A program made the translations under genes and the position numbers. This document shows, in pieces, positions 25,031 to 34,355 of a stretch of 35,505 nt of DNA. The stretch is taken from positions 1-35,505 of the forward strand of contig CADCVQ010000020.1 in NCBI GenBank assembly GCA_902806175.1. Reading direction: 5' to 3'. Below the pieces are notes generated by a model that saw only the letters and a program-made list of their open reading frames with translations, had not been told where the DNA came from and searched no databases. Source of the DNA: an uncultured Solirubrobacteraceae bacterium (lineage in GTDB: Bacteria > Actinomycetota > Thermoleophilia > Solirubrobacterales > Solirubrobacteraceae). Numbering within the stretch: position 1 is the stretch's first letter; every line of letters begins with the position of its first letter.

Positions 25031-25600
25031 ATGGCCGTGCACGTCGACGCGTCGCTTCCGGTGCATCCGCTCACCGTCGACGATCTCGAGGCGATGGTCC
25101 GCGCCGGCATCCTCGGTGAGGACGACCGTGTCGAGCTGCTCGACGGGGTCCTCGTCGAGATGAGCCCGCAGGGCAATGGCCACGCAGGGGCGGTCGCGCG
25201 GCTGAACATGCTGCTGGCGCCGGTGGCGGCGGCAGCGGGGCTCGTCGTCAGCCCGCAGTGCCCGCTCGATGTCCTCAGCCCGATCAGCCAGCCCGAGCCG
25301 GATCTCGCCGTCGTGCCGGAGCCGAGCTGGGATGCCTACGCCGCGCAGGCGCTGCTCGTCATCGAGGTCAGCGTGACCTCGCGAGCGGTCGACCTCGGAC
25401 GCAAGGCAGCGATCTACGCGGCGGCCCGCATCCCGGACTACTGGGTCCTCGAACTCGCCGACCGCCGGCTCGTCGTGCACCGCGAGCCCGTCGACGATCG
25501 CTACGAGGACGTCACGACGCTGACCGACGCCGACGTCGTCACCGCTGCTCGCCTGCCGCTGACCGTCGCGGTTGCGGAGCTCCTCCCGCCGCGCAGGTGA
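25031..25600 (+). CDS. Uma2-family (DUF820) PD-(D/E)xK nuclease-like protein
   Basis: 189 residues. The nuclease-fold residues can be picked out: Asp in QPEPDLAVVPE (about 95), Glu in LLVIEVSVTS (about 112), and Lys in DLGRKAAIYAAARIPDYWV (about 125), all in the standard Uma2 spacing. The family is very common in cyanobacteria, Chloroflexi and some actinobacteria, often in many copies, and its function is unknown; a restriction-like or transposition-related role has been suggested from the fold. ATG 25031 is chosen because the conserved amino end PLTVDDLEAM starts soon after. A damaged copy of its 3' end lies at 26209-26270. Confidence 0.85.
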   Translation: MAVHVDASLPVHPLTVDDLEAMVRAGILGEDDRVELLDGVLVEMSPQGNGHAGAVARLNMLLAPVAAAAGLVVSPQCPLDVLSPISQPEPDLAVVPEPSWDAYAAQALLVIEVSVTSRAVDLGRKAAIYAAARIPDYWVLELADRRLVVHREPVDDRYEDVTTLTDADVVTAARLPLTVAVAELLPPRR

Positions 25601-25621
25601 GCACAGCGCCGGCAGGGACGG

Positions 25622-26170
25622 TCACAGGGCGGCGTTGACCTCGTCGACGTCGAATGCCTTCGCGTCGAACTGCGCGGCGGACTCCAGGCCCAGCCACTCG
25701 AGCATCCGGTCGTGGTCCTCGTGGCCCCGGTCGGCGAGCGCCGCGCGCAGGTCCGCGTAGCCCCATGGGCCGACGCAGTCCTCGGGCGGTCGCGCGCCTT
25801 TGCCGGCGACGCACACCGGGTACCGCGTGCCGGGCTCCGCGGCGAGCACCTTCTCGACGACGATCTCGTGCTCCCAGTCGTCGCCGAAGTCGTAGATGTA
25901 GCGGATGCGGTCGCCCTGCTTGGCGAGCAGGCGGCGCAGTGGCGTCCGGCGCTCGTCGCGGTGGCCCAGCTCGGCGTCCGGGATGCCGTATGCGATCCCG
26001 CGGGCCGAGAAGGCGTGCAGGTGACTGTGGTGCCAGCCGACCGCCGCCTGGATCAGCTCGTGCAGCCGGTCGAGCTTGATCGACGCCGGCACGAGCATGC
26101 GCCGCCAGACGGGCGGATCGCTGACGCCGAGCAAGCTGATCTTCAGCTGCAGCACAGGGTCTCCGGGCAT
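25622..26170 (-). CDS. Plasmid pRiA4b ORF-3-like protein
   Basis: 182 residues from ATG 26170. The family signature is seen throughout: LQLKISLLGVSDPPVWRRM, HELIQAAVGWHHSHLHAF, YDFGDDWEHEIVVE and PPEDCVGPWGY. The family was named from an Agrobacterium plasmid reading frame and is often found as a passenger in or near mobile elements; its biochemical role is unknown. A start 24 bp upstream (26194) is possible, but the conserved part begins at LQLKI. It converges on Uma2 with 21 bp between the stops. To its other side is a decayed Uma2 3' end, as if this gene had come to lie between two Uma2 copies. Confidence 0.85.
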   Translation of the reverse strand: MPGDPVLQLKISLLGVSDPPVWRRMLVPASIKLDRLHELIQAAVGWHHSHLHAFSARGIAYGIPDAELGHRDERRTPLRRLLAKQGDRIRYIYDFGDDWEHEIVVEKVLAAEPGTRYPVCVAGKGARPPEDCVGPWGYADLRAALADRGHEDHDRMLEWLGLESAAQFDAKAFDVDEVNAAL

Positions 26171-26208
26171 CGCGTCGCCGCTCGCGCGGCGCATCCCGCG
26201 CGTCCCGC

Positions 26209-26270
26209 GTCACCGCCGCCCGCCTGCCGCTGACCGTGGCGGTCGCGGCGCTGCTGCCGGCGGCGCGCTC
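26209..26270 (+). pseudogene. Relic of a second Uma2 gene (3' end only)
   Basis: The DNA closely matches the last 60 bp of the intact Uma2 gene (25540-25599). In frame it reads VTAARLPLTVAVAALLP, against VTAARLPLTVAVAELLP in the intact gene. Nothing upstream on this strand is Uma2-like; the pRiA4b-like gene fills that space. The stop codon is also lost. Confidence 0.7.
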
Positions 26271-26290
26271 CGAAGCGCCGCCAACCGCGC

Positions 26291-26306
26291 GTAGCACGCG
26301 TGCTAC
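26291..26306 (+). promoter_or_regulatory. Perfect 16-bp palindrome and -10 box before a Phd-type antitoxin
   Basis: GTAGCACGCGTGCTAC is its own reverse complement. It runs into TACAGT (26304-26309), a TANNNT -10 six bases before ATG 26316, so the transcript is probably leaderless and the palindrome is well placed as an autorepression operator for the toxin-antitoxin pair. Confidence 0.65.
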
Positions 26307-26315
26307 AGTGACCGC

Positions 26316-26570
26316 ATGGCACGCAGGATCACCCAACGCGAGCTGCGCAACGACAGCGGCGACATCATGCGGGGCCTGGACCGGGGCCAGAGCTTCGTCG
26401 TGACGCGCAACGGCGTTGACGTCGGGGAGTTGCACCCTGCCCGGACGCGCCGATTCGTGGCCGCGGACGTCGTTGCCGCCGCCTTCGGCAGCGCCCCCGC
26501 GATCGACTTCGATCGCTTCCGCGAGGACGTGGACGCGATGCTCGACCAGGACGCCGCACCGCGTGCCTGA
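26316..26570 (+). CDS. Phd/YefM-type antitoxin
   Basis: 84 residues. The amino end RRITQRELRNDSGDIMRGLDRGQSF (first part ITQRELRNDSGDIMRGL) and then VVTRNGVDVGEL is the typical Phd/YefM DNA-binding fold. The rest (45-84) is the flexible, acidic toxin-binding tail. It should bind the palindrome just upstream and neutralise the PIN toxin that overlaps its 3' end by 8 bp. Confidence 0.85.
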   Translation: MARRITQRELRNDSGDIMRGLDRGQSFVVTRNGVDVGELHPARTRRFVAADVVAAAFGSAPAIDFDRFREDVDAMLDQDAAPRA

Positions 26571-26985
26571 GCGGCGCGCCCCGCGGGGGCTCATCGACAC
26601 ATCGGTGGTCGTCGATCTCGACCGGGTCGACCCCGCCGATCTGCCGCTGGAGCTCGCCGTGTCAGCGATGACGCTCGCCGAGCTGGCGGCCGGACCGCAT
26701 GCGACATCCGATCGCGCCGAGCGCGCGCGACGTCAGGACCGGCTGCAGCGCGTCGAGGCCACCTTCGACCCGCTGCCTTTCGACGCCGCTGCAGCGCGGG
26801 CGTACGGCCGCATCTACGCCGCGGTCACGGCGGCCGGCCGCAAGGCGCGCGGCCGACGTGCGATCGACCTGCTCATCGCGGCGACCGCGCTCGCCGCCGG
26901 GCTGCCCCTCTACACCTGCAATCCCGACGATTTCGATCAGCTCGGTGCGCAGCTCGACGTAGTCGCGCTGACGCCCGGCCGCTGA
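26563..26985 (+). CDS. vapC: PIN-domain ribonuclease toxin (VapC)
   Basis: 140 residues from GTG 26563. PIN acidic residues: Asp in GLIDTSVVVDLDR (near 12), Glu in SAMTLAELAAGPH (near 44), Asp in RRAIDLLIAATAL (near 104), and YTCNPDDFDQL near the end. The start overlaps the antitoxin by 8 bp (stop 26568-26570), a common arrangement for coupled translation. A longer open frame upstream lies inside the antitoxin gene and has no PIN homology. Confidence 0.87.
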   Translation: MPERRAPRGLIDTSVVVDLDRVDPADLPLELAVSAMTLAELAAGPHATSDRAERARRQDRLQRVEATFDPLPFDAAAARAYGRIYAAVTAAGRKARGRRAIDLLIAATALAAGLPLYTCNPDDFDQLGAQLDVVALTPGR

Positions 26986-27063
26986 CGCCGCGGCCCCGGG
27001 CACCTGCCGATCGACCAAGCGACCATGCCGAGTCCGCCGTGACGCCATGCCGACGTCTGATGT

Positions 27064-27456
27064 TCACGCGGGAGCCGCGACCGGCAGACCGATCTGGCCG
27101 GCGGCGTCGGCCATGCGACGGTCGTAGGTGATGACCTCGGTCAGCTCCCCACCGAGTGCTCGTGCGGCGGCGAGGTGGATGGCATCCAGGTTTCGCAGGT
27201 TGGCGTGGTTCAGCGCCGCCGCGGCCTCGTCGAGCAGCACGTCGTCGACGCGAACGAGCAAGATCCGCTGCAGCAATTGCCGTCCCCTGTGAACCGCCGG
27301 CTGCCCGTGGGCGCGGACGGCGCGGGGCACCTCCACGCGCGCGAGCGCGCACGACACGCGCTCGCGATGCCCGCGCAGGTGATCGAGGAGCGCGCCGGAC
27401 TCGGCCTCCGCAACCACGAGCTTGACGAGCGCCGAGGAGTCGAGGTAGAGCGCCAC
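27064..27456 (-). CDS. vapC: PIN-domain ribonuclease toxin (VapC)
   Basis: 130 residues from GTG 27456, one base after the antitoxin stop (TGA-C-GTG). PIN residues: Asp in [13 protein letters not shown] (near 5), Glu in ARVEVPRAV (near 41), and Asp in [11 protein letters not shown] (near 93), with a last VITYDRRM. This is the VapC branch that begins [10 protein letters not shown]. It is the third toxin-antitoxin pair within 4 kb and the only one on this strand. A longer start at 27486 would lie inside the antitoxin gene. Confidence 0.87.
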   Translation of the reverse strand: MALYLDSSALVKLVVAEAESGALLDHLRGHRERVSCALARVEVPRAVRAHGQPAVHRGRQLLQRILLVRVDDVLLDEAAAALNHANLRNLDAIHLAAARALGGELTEVITYDRRMADAAGQIGLPVAAPA

Positions 27457-27457
27457 G

Positions 27458-27733
27458 TCAGCGCTCGTCCGCGCGGGCCTCAGCAAGCGCCTGGCTGGGG
27501 AGCGCGTTTGCGCCGGCGGGCCGCACCGGCGGGCCGAGATCGAGCGCGTCGCCGGCGGCGGGCACGAGCCGGCCGCTTGCGGCGAGATCCGCGAGCCCGC
27601 CGTGGGGCGGGACCGGCACGAGCCAGGCGACGGGGCACCCTCGATCGGTCACCTCGATCGTCTCGCCGCGCTGCACCTCGCGCAGATAGCGGCTCGCCTG
27701 CTGACGCAGCTCCCTGATTCCAATCGCGCGCAT
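27458..27733 (-). CDS. Phd/YefM-type antitoxin
   Basis: 91 residues. The amino half [20 protein letters not shown], then [18 protein letters not shown], is a classical Phd/YefM domain. The C-terminal half is Ala/Pro-rich with an acidic end ([10 protein letters not shown]). Directly before ATG 27733 is GTAGCAC, with TAAGTA overlapping it, so no Shine-Dalgarno is present and leaderless translation is likely. Confidence 0.87.
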   Translation of the reverse strand: MRAIGIRELRQQASRYLREVQRGETIEVTDRGCPVAWLVPVPPHGGLADLAASGRLVPAAGDALDLGPPVRPAGANALPSQALAEARADER

Positions 27734-27750
27734 GTGCTACTTACAGCATG
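27734..27750 (-). promoter_or_regulatory. Imperfect inverted repeat and -10-like box before the antitoxin
   Basis: TGCT (27735-27738) and AGCA (27745-27748) are inverted around a 6-bp spacer. Read on the minus strand the region is TGCTGTAAGTAGCAC next to ATG, with GTAAGT/TAAGTA as -10-like hexamers 4-5 nt before the start. It shares the word GTAGCAC with the palindrome before the 26316 antitoxin. Confidence 0.4.
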
Positions 27751-27855
27751 TGGGTGTGCGGCCCGTGAGGCGGGGTCGAGTTGTCGTCGCTGCCCATCGA
27801 CAGGATCGACCAGGCGAGCCCGCGAGTGTGGCCCCGCCTCGATCAGCCCACCAAG

Positions 27856-27878
27856 ATCTACTACACTCTCACGTAGAT
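27856..27878 (+). promoter_or_regulatory. Inverted repeat in the dnaK promoter region
   Basis: ATCTAC (27856-27861) and GTAGAT (27873-27878) are perfect arms around 11 bp, which contain TACACT (27862-27867), a fair -10 box. It could be the operator through which HspR represses the operon. It does not match the published HAIR consensus (CTTGAGT-N7-ACTCAAG), and I see no HAIR copy between 27734 and 27910, so the assignment is tentative. Confidence 0.35.
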
Positions 27879-27910
27879 TTCTTAGGCTTCAAAGAAGGAG
27901 ACCCCTGCAC

Positions 27911-29824
<1,914 letters not shown>

Positions 29825-29827
29825 CCC

Positions 29828-30454
29828 GTGCATCCCGAGCACGAGCACCACGACATCAGGCAGGAGGCGGCGCCGGAGACCCCGGCGCCGTCGCCCGCGC
29901 CTGCGGTCGAGGACGCGCCGGTGGCTGCCGACGCGGCGGGTGGCGCTGCGCCCGCCGACAGCGCCGCCGACGCGCCGCAGCCCGAGCCCGAGCCCGATCC
30001 CGCGGTGCTCGGCGAGCGGGCCGCGAAGGCCGACGAGTACCTCGCGCTGGCCCAGCGCACGCAGGCCGACTTCGAGAACTTCCGCAAGCGGATGGCGCGC
30101 GACGTGCGCGCCGCCGAGGCGCGCGGCATGAGCCGCCTCGCCAAGGAGCTGCTGCCGGCGCTGGACAACCTCGACCGTGCGATCGCGGCTGTCGAGGCGT
30201 CCGACGACCAGGACGAGCACCACCTGACCAAGGGCATCCGGCTCGTGCAGTCCGAGCTGGCGGCGGCGCTCACGCGCTCGGGCATCGAGTCCTACGCCGC
30301 CAAGGGCGAGCGCTTTGATCCTGTCCATCACGAGGCCGTGGCGCAGACCCCGGTCGACGGCGCGGAGCCGGGCTCGATCGTCGAGGTCCTGCAGTCCGGC
30401 TACCGGCTCAACGAGCTCGTCCTGCGTCCCGCGCGGGTGATCGTCGCCGGCTAG
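29828..30454 (+). CDS. grpE: Nucleotide-exchange factor GrpE
   Basis: 208 residues from GTG 29828. The first 65 residues are acidic and Ala/Pro-rich, as in actinobacterial GrpE. Then comes the long dimerisation helix ([20 protein letters not shown], then RKRMARD) and the four-helix and beta-domain part with [12 protein letters not shown], then [12 protein letters not shown] and [16 protein letters not shown]. GrpE opens DnaK to release ADP. The ATPase cycle partner genes lie on both sides, 3 bp and 8 bp away. Confidence 0.96.
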   Translation: MHPEHEHHDIRQEAAPETPAPSPAPAVEDAPVAADAAGGAAPADSAADAPQPEPEPDPAVLGERAAKADEYLALAQRTQADFENFRKRMARDVRAAEARGMSRLAKELLPALDNLDRAIAAVEASDDQDEHHLTKGIRLVQSELAAALTRSGIESYAAKGERFDPVHHEAVAQTPVDGAEPGSIVEVLQSGYRLNELVLRPARVIVAG

Positions 30455-30462
30455 GAGGAACG

Positions 30463-31557
30463 ATGGCCGCTCAGGACCATTACAAGGTGCTCGGCGTCGA
30501 GCGAAAGGCCTCGCAGGACGAGATCAAGAAGGCCTATCGCAAGCTCGCGCGCAAGTACCACCCCGACAAGAACCCCGGCGACGCCAAGGCCGAGGAGCGC
30601 TTCAAGCAGATCTCGACGGCGCACGACGTCCTCGGCGATGCCGACAAGCGCAAGGAGTACGACCGCGCGCTCGCCAACCCGTTCTCGCAGACGGGTCGCG
30701 GCGGCACGGGGCAGCCCGGCTTCGACACCGGCGGCTTCGGCGACATCCTGTCTGACCTGTTCGGCCAGGCGCGTGGCCGCGCGGGCGGCGGCTCGGGGCG
30801 CACGCGCGCCGAGCGCGGGCGCGACCTGGAGGCAGAGGTCTCGATCGGCTTCGAGCAGGCGATCGGCGGCGCCCAGATCCCGATCTCCGTCCCCACCTAC
30901 GAGCGCTGCCCGACCTGCGCGGGAACCGGCGCCAAGCCCGGTACCTCGCCGATCGTCTGCCCGCGCTGCAACGGGCGCGGCATCGAGTCCGAGGGCCAGG
31001 GGCTCTTCTCGATCTCCCAGCCCTGCTCGCTGTGCCACGGCGCCGGCACGATCATCGAGGACCCGTGCCCGACGTGCGATGGCGAGGGCCGCAAGCGGAC
31101 CGTCAAGCGCTACCGCGTCAACGTCCCCGCGGGCGTGCGCGAGGGCAGCCGGATCCGCCTCGCCGGCAAGGGCGAGCCCGGGCGCAACGGCGGCGCCGAC
31201 GGCGACCTCTTCGTCGTGACGCACGTACAGGACTCGCCGGTCTTCGCGCGCAAGGGCGACAACGTCGAGGTCGAGGTCCCGCTCACGCTGCCCGAGGCGC
31301 TGCGCGGCGGCGAGATCGAGGTGCCGACGCTCAACGGGCGCAAGACGCTGCGCGTTCCGCCCGGGACGCGTCCAGGCAGCGTGCAGCGCCTGCGCGGCGA
31401 GGGACCCAAGCGCCTGGGCAAGACCGGCCACGGCGACATCCACTACCGCTTCACGCTCGACCTGCCCGACAAGCTCAACGCCGAACAGGAGGCTGCGGTG
31501 GACGATCTCGCGAAGGTCTTCAACGGCAACCCGCGATCGAAGCTGTTCGCGTCATGA
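30463..31557 (+). CDS. dnaJ: Co-chaperone DnaJ (type I Hsp40)
   Basis: 364 residues. J-domain with the HPD motif in [10 protein letters not shown] (about 31-40), a short Gly/Phe region ([12 protein letters not shown]), then four zinc-binding CxxCxGxG units: [24 protein letters not shown] and CPTCDGEG. The substrate-binding barrels follow, with ending KLFAS. AGGAGG lies 4 nt before ATG 30463. It stimulates DnaK ATPase and delivers clients. Its stop overlaps the start of hspR (ATGA). Confidence 0.97.
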   Translation: MAAQDHYKVLGVERKASQDEIKKAYRKLARKYHPDKNPGDAKAEERFKQISTAHDVLGDADKRKEYDRALANPFSQTGRGGTGQPGFDTGGFGDILSDLFGQARGRAGGGSGRTRAERGRDLEAEVSIGFEQAIGGAQIPISVPTYERCPTCAGTGAKPGTSPIVCPRCNGRGIESEGQGLFSISQPCSLCHGAGTIIEDPCPTCDGEGRKRTVKRYRVNVPAGVREGSRIRLAGKGEPGRNGGADGDLFVVTHVQDSPVFARKGDNVEVEVPLTLPEALRGGEIEVPTLNGRKTLRVPPGTRPGSVQRLRGEGPKRLGKTGHGDIHYRFTLDLPDKLNAEQEAAVDDLAKVFNGNPRSKLFAS

Positions 31558-32021
31558 GCACGCCGCGGCGCCGCACGACGACGCGGATCGAGGTCTCCTC
31601 CGACCGCGGCGTATTCATGATCTCGGTCGCCGCCGAGCTGGCCGACATGCATCCGCAGACGCTGCGCATGTACGAGCAGCGCGGCCTGATCGAGCCCAAG
31701 CGCTCGCCGAAGGGCACGCGCCTGTACTCCCACCAGGACGTCGAGCGGCTGCGCCGCATCCAGCAGATGACGGCCGAGCTCGGGCTCAACCTCGCGGGCG
31801 TCGAGAAGGTGCTCGAGCTCGAGTCCCAACTCGAGCGCACGCGCAAGCGCGTCGCCGCGCTGGAGCGCCGCCGCGACGAGCTGCAGGAGGAGATCGCCGA
31901 CCTCGAGGGGCGCCGCGAGCAGGTCCGCGCGGACCTCGTGCGCTACGAGGCGGGGACCGGCGCCGAGCTCGTGCGCGCGAAGGACATCCAGCCCTTCACG
32001 ATCCCGATCGACCGGCGCTGA
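31554..32021 (+). CDS. hspR: HspR, MerR-family heat-shock repressor
   Basis: 155 residues from ATG 31554, overlapping the dnaJ stop by 4 bp. The MerR helix-turn-helix is [20 protein letters not shown], then [18 protein letters not shown] (about 22-58). A coiled coil (about 90-130, [20 protein letters not shown] and on) follows, and the end is [10 protein letters not shown]. HspR represses the dnaK operon and uses DnaK as a co-repressor in Streptomyces and Mycobacterium; the same loop is expected here. A frame open far upstream lies inside dnaJ and is not used. Confidence 0.95.
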   Translation: MSTPRRRTTTRIEVSSDRGVFMISVAAELADMHPQTLRMYEQRGLIEPKRSPKGTRLYSHQDVERLRRIQQMTAELGLNLAGVEKVLELESQLERTRKRVAALERRRDELQEEIADLEGRREQVRADLVRYEAGTGAELVRAKDIQPFTIPIDRR

Positions 32022-32070
32022 GCGCGCGGCCCGCTGGGCGACCGGCGCCGGCTCGTCCGCGACCGATGGT

Positions 32071-33930
32071 CTAGTGGGCCGGACGCGGCGCGACGACGAC
32101 CTCCGCCGCCGGGCGCGGCGGCGAGAACAGGTACCCCTGGCCGTGGCGGCAGCCGAGCTGCTCGAGCAGCCGGTGCTGGCGCGGATTCTCGATGCCCTCG
32201 GCCACCACCTGCAGCCCGAGGCTGTCGGCGAGCCCCAGGATCACCCTGACGAAGGCGACGTCGCGGGGATCGGCCTCCAGCGTCTCGACGAACGACCGGT
32301 CGATCTTCACCTGATCGATCGGAAAGCGCTTGAGGTAGCCGAGCGCGGAGTAGCCCGTTCCGAAGTCGTCGAGCGAGATGCGCACCCCGAGCTCGCGGAT
32401 CGACTGCAGGTTGCGCACCTGCACGGCGGCGCCCTCGATCAGGACGCCCTCCGTGAGCTCCAGCACGAGCGCGGAGGCGGGCAGGCCGTGCTCGTCCAGG
32501 ATGGACGCGACGACCTTCGCGAGGTTCGGGACTGCGAGCTGCAGCGGAGCGACGTTCACGGACATCGTCAGCTCGGCGCCGTCGCGACGCCAGTGCGCGA
32601 GCTGCGCGCAGGCGCTGCGCAGCACCCAGTCGCCGATCCGCGCGATGTCGCCGGTGCGCTCCGCTGCGGGTATGAAGACGGCAGGCGACACCGCGCCGAG
32701 CTGTGGGCTGGTCCAGCGCGCCAGGGCCTCAAAGCCGGTCGGCACGCCGCTCTGGAGGTCGACGATCGGCTGGTAGGCGACGTGCATCTCGCCGCGGCTG
32801 ATGGCGCCGGTCAGCGCCGCTCGCAGCCGAAGCTGCGCCGCGGCGACGTCGCCCGTCTCCTCGCAGGTGGTTCGCACCGCGCCGGCGCTCGACTTGGCGC
32901 GGCGCATGGCGGCGTCGGCGGCCGTGAGCAGATCGCTGCCCGAAGTGCCGTGCCCGGCGACCGCCAGGCCGACGCTGGCGCTCACGCCGACGCGCTGGCC
33001 GTCGATCTCGAACGCGACCCTGGAGACCGTGTCGCGCAGCCGCCCGGCGAAGCGCATCGCCGCGGACTCGTCGTCCATCTCGCCGCCCACGACAGCGAAG
33101 ACGTCGCCGCCCAGGCGCCCGACCAGGTCGCGCCCGCGCACTGCCGCGGACAGCCGCTCGCCGACCTCCTTGAGCACGAGGTCGGCCGCCGCCGCACCGT
33201 AGGCGTCGTTGACGAGCCTGAAGTCGTCCAACCCGATGCAGATCGCGCCGACCGAGACCGGCTGCTGGCCCCCGACCGCGTGCAGCAGCTGGTCGGCCTG
33301 CGCGCACAGCAGCGCGCGGTTGGCGAGGCCGGTCAGGCGATCGTGCAGGCCCTGCTCGGCCTGTGACCTGCGCAGCTCCAGATGAGCGGTGACCGCAGCC
33401 GCCAGGTCACCGAGGATCCTGACATCGCGCTCGTTCCACTCCCGCGGCACGCCGTCGATCGCGCAGAACGCGCCGACCGCGTGGCCGTCGGAGAGCACGA
33501 GCGGCATCCCGGCGTAGGCGATCACGCCGAGATCGCGGATCGCGAGATTGTCGGCGACAAGGGGATGCTCGCGCGCGTCGGAGATGATCAGCGGCTGGCG
33601 GGAAGCTACGGCGTGCTGGCAGAAGGAGTGGCTCAGCGGCGTTTGCCGAAAGTCGGCGAGATCGCCTTCCAGGCCGTGCTGGCTCTTGAAGAACTGGCGG
33701 TCGGCATCGACGAGCGAGACGAGCGAGACCGGCACGCCCAGCAGGTCGGTCGCGAGGCGCGTGTAGCGATCGAGGTCCTGCTCGGCCTCCGTGTCGAGCA
33801 GACCGAGATCATGTAGCGCGGCCAGACGCGCGCCGTCGCGCACCGCGTCGTACGGCGTGGCGGGCTCGCGAGCTCGGCGCTCTTCACCGATCGCGGTTGG
33901 GTGTGGGAGTGTGCGCGTCTTCTGATCCAT
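32071..33930 (-). CDS. GAF-GGDEF-EAL protein, probable cyclic-di-GMP phosphodiesterase
   Basis: 619 residues. GAF sensor domain (about 28-190, with FFKSQHGL and SHSFCQHAV typical of the subtype). Degenerate GGDEF domain (about 195-345): the active-site motif reads GGDVF, and the usual N-D-x-x-G-H-x-x-G-D reads NDAYGAAAAD, so diguanylate cyclase activity should be lost. The EAL domain (about 375-610) keeps FEALARW, LELTEGVL, ISLDDFGTGYSAL and QVKIDRSFV, so cyclic-di-GMP hydrolysis to pGpG is expected. No membrane segment. It may lower cyclic-di-GMP in response to the GAF ligand and so act on the riboswitch near 548. ATG 33930 is used. Confidence 0.93.
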   Translation of the reverse strand: MDQKTRTLPHPTAIGEERRAREPATPYDAVRDGARLAALHDLGLLDTEAEQDLDRYTRLATDLLGVPVSLVSLVDADRQFFKSQHGLEGDLADFRQTPLSHSFCQHAVASRQPLIISDAREHPLVADNLAIRDLGVIAYAGMPLVLSDGHAVGAFCAIDGVPREWNERDVRILGDLAAAVTAHLELRRSQAEQGLHDRLTGLANRALLCAQADQLLHAVGGQQPVSVGAICIGLDDFRLVNDAYGAAAADLVLKEVGERLSAAVRGRDLVGRLGGDVFAVVGGEMDDESAAMRFAGRLRDTVSRVAFEIDGQRVGVSASVGLAVAGHGTSGSDLLTAADAAMRRAKSSAGAVRTTCEETGDVAAAQLRLRAALTGAISRGEMHVAYQPIVDLQSGVPTGFEALARWTSPQLGAVSPAVFIPAAERTGDIARIGDWVLRSACAQLAHWRRDGAELTMSVNVAPLQLAVPNLAKVVASILDEHGLPASALVLELTEGVLIEGAAVQVRNLQSIRELGVRISLDDFGTGYSALGYLKRFPIDQVKIDRSFVETLEADPRDVAFVRVILGLADSLGLQVVAEGIENPRQHRLLEQLGCRHGQGYLFSPPRPAAEVVVAPRPAH

Positions 33931-34132
33931 GACACGGGATATCGGCCGCAGTCACCGTCAGCGCGAGGGCGGCGGCGCGCCAAGTGGACGCTATGCCTCG
34001 GGGTTCGGCCAGATCGAGCTATGAAAAACGCGGCGTGGTTGAAGGTCGATCCCAGGCTTGCGGTGAACGCCGTTGACGCACCCATTTCCGGGGCCTTGCT
34101 GAAGTACCGGGACGCCGGAAGCCGTGGGCAGT

Positions 34133-34168
34133 GCCGCAACCGTGAGGCTCGGTTGTGGCTTGATTTTG
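34133..34168 (+). terminator. Intrinsic-terminator-like hairpin in the leader
   Basis: GCCGCAACCG (34133-34142) pairs with CGGUUGUGGC (34150-34159), ten pairs with one G-U, around a 7-nt loop, followed by UUGAUUUUG. It points along the plus strand. No gene on that strand ends nearby, so it may end a short leader RNA or act as an attenuator for the gene at 34356. Confidence 0.5.
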
Positions 34169-34300
34169 CTCGGGTTGCGCGCAAGGCTTCATCCAGGGAA
34201 TGCATGCTGGGGGCAGGGCAGAAATGTTCTGAGGGAGGGGGGCGAGTTTTCGCGCCCGCGACCCTCTACGGGTTATGACGGCATCGACCGGACTTCCGTC

Positions 34301-34322
34301 GCGCCCGCCGCCGCGCGGGCGC
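34301..34322 (+). other. GC-only 8-bp hairpin shortly before a start codon
   Basis: GCGCCCGC (34301-34308) and GCGGGCGC (34315-34322) are perfect inverted arms around 6 bases. No T-run follows, so it is not a terminator. It ends 33 nt before ATG 34356 and could shape the leader. Confidence 0.45.
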
Positions 34323-34355
34323 TGCTCGAGAACTTTCGTTGAAAAGGGGACAACG

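Larger units (their letters stand above)
33931..34355 (+). other. 425-bp leader region without a convincing gene
   Basis: It lies between the divergent starts of the EAL protein and the secreted protein. Possible small frames on both strands (for example plus-strand ATG 34021) have no family resemblance and run through the terminator hairpin at 34133-34159, so I do not call them. The region holds that hairpin, a GC-only hairpin at 34301-34322, and Gly-rich purine tracts (34230-34242). I do not see a known riboswitch consensus in it. Confidence 0.5.

Noticed and set aside
32074-33366. Plus-strand frame of 430 codons opposite the GAF-GGDEF-EAL gene
   Set aside because: It has no recognisable domain and mirrors a gene with strong motifs.
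33901-34278. Possible small gene in the leader before 34356
   Set aside because: There is no ribosome site, no family resemblance, it starts inside the EAL gene, and it runs through the terminator hairpin.
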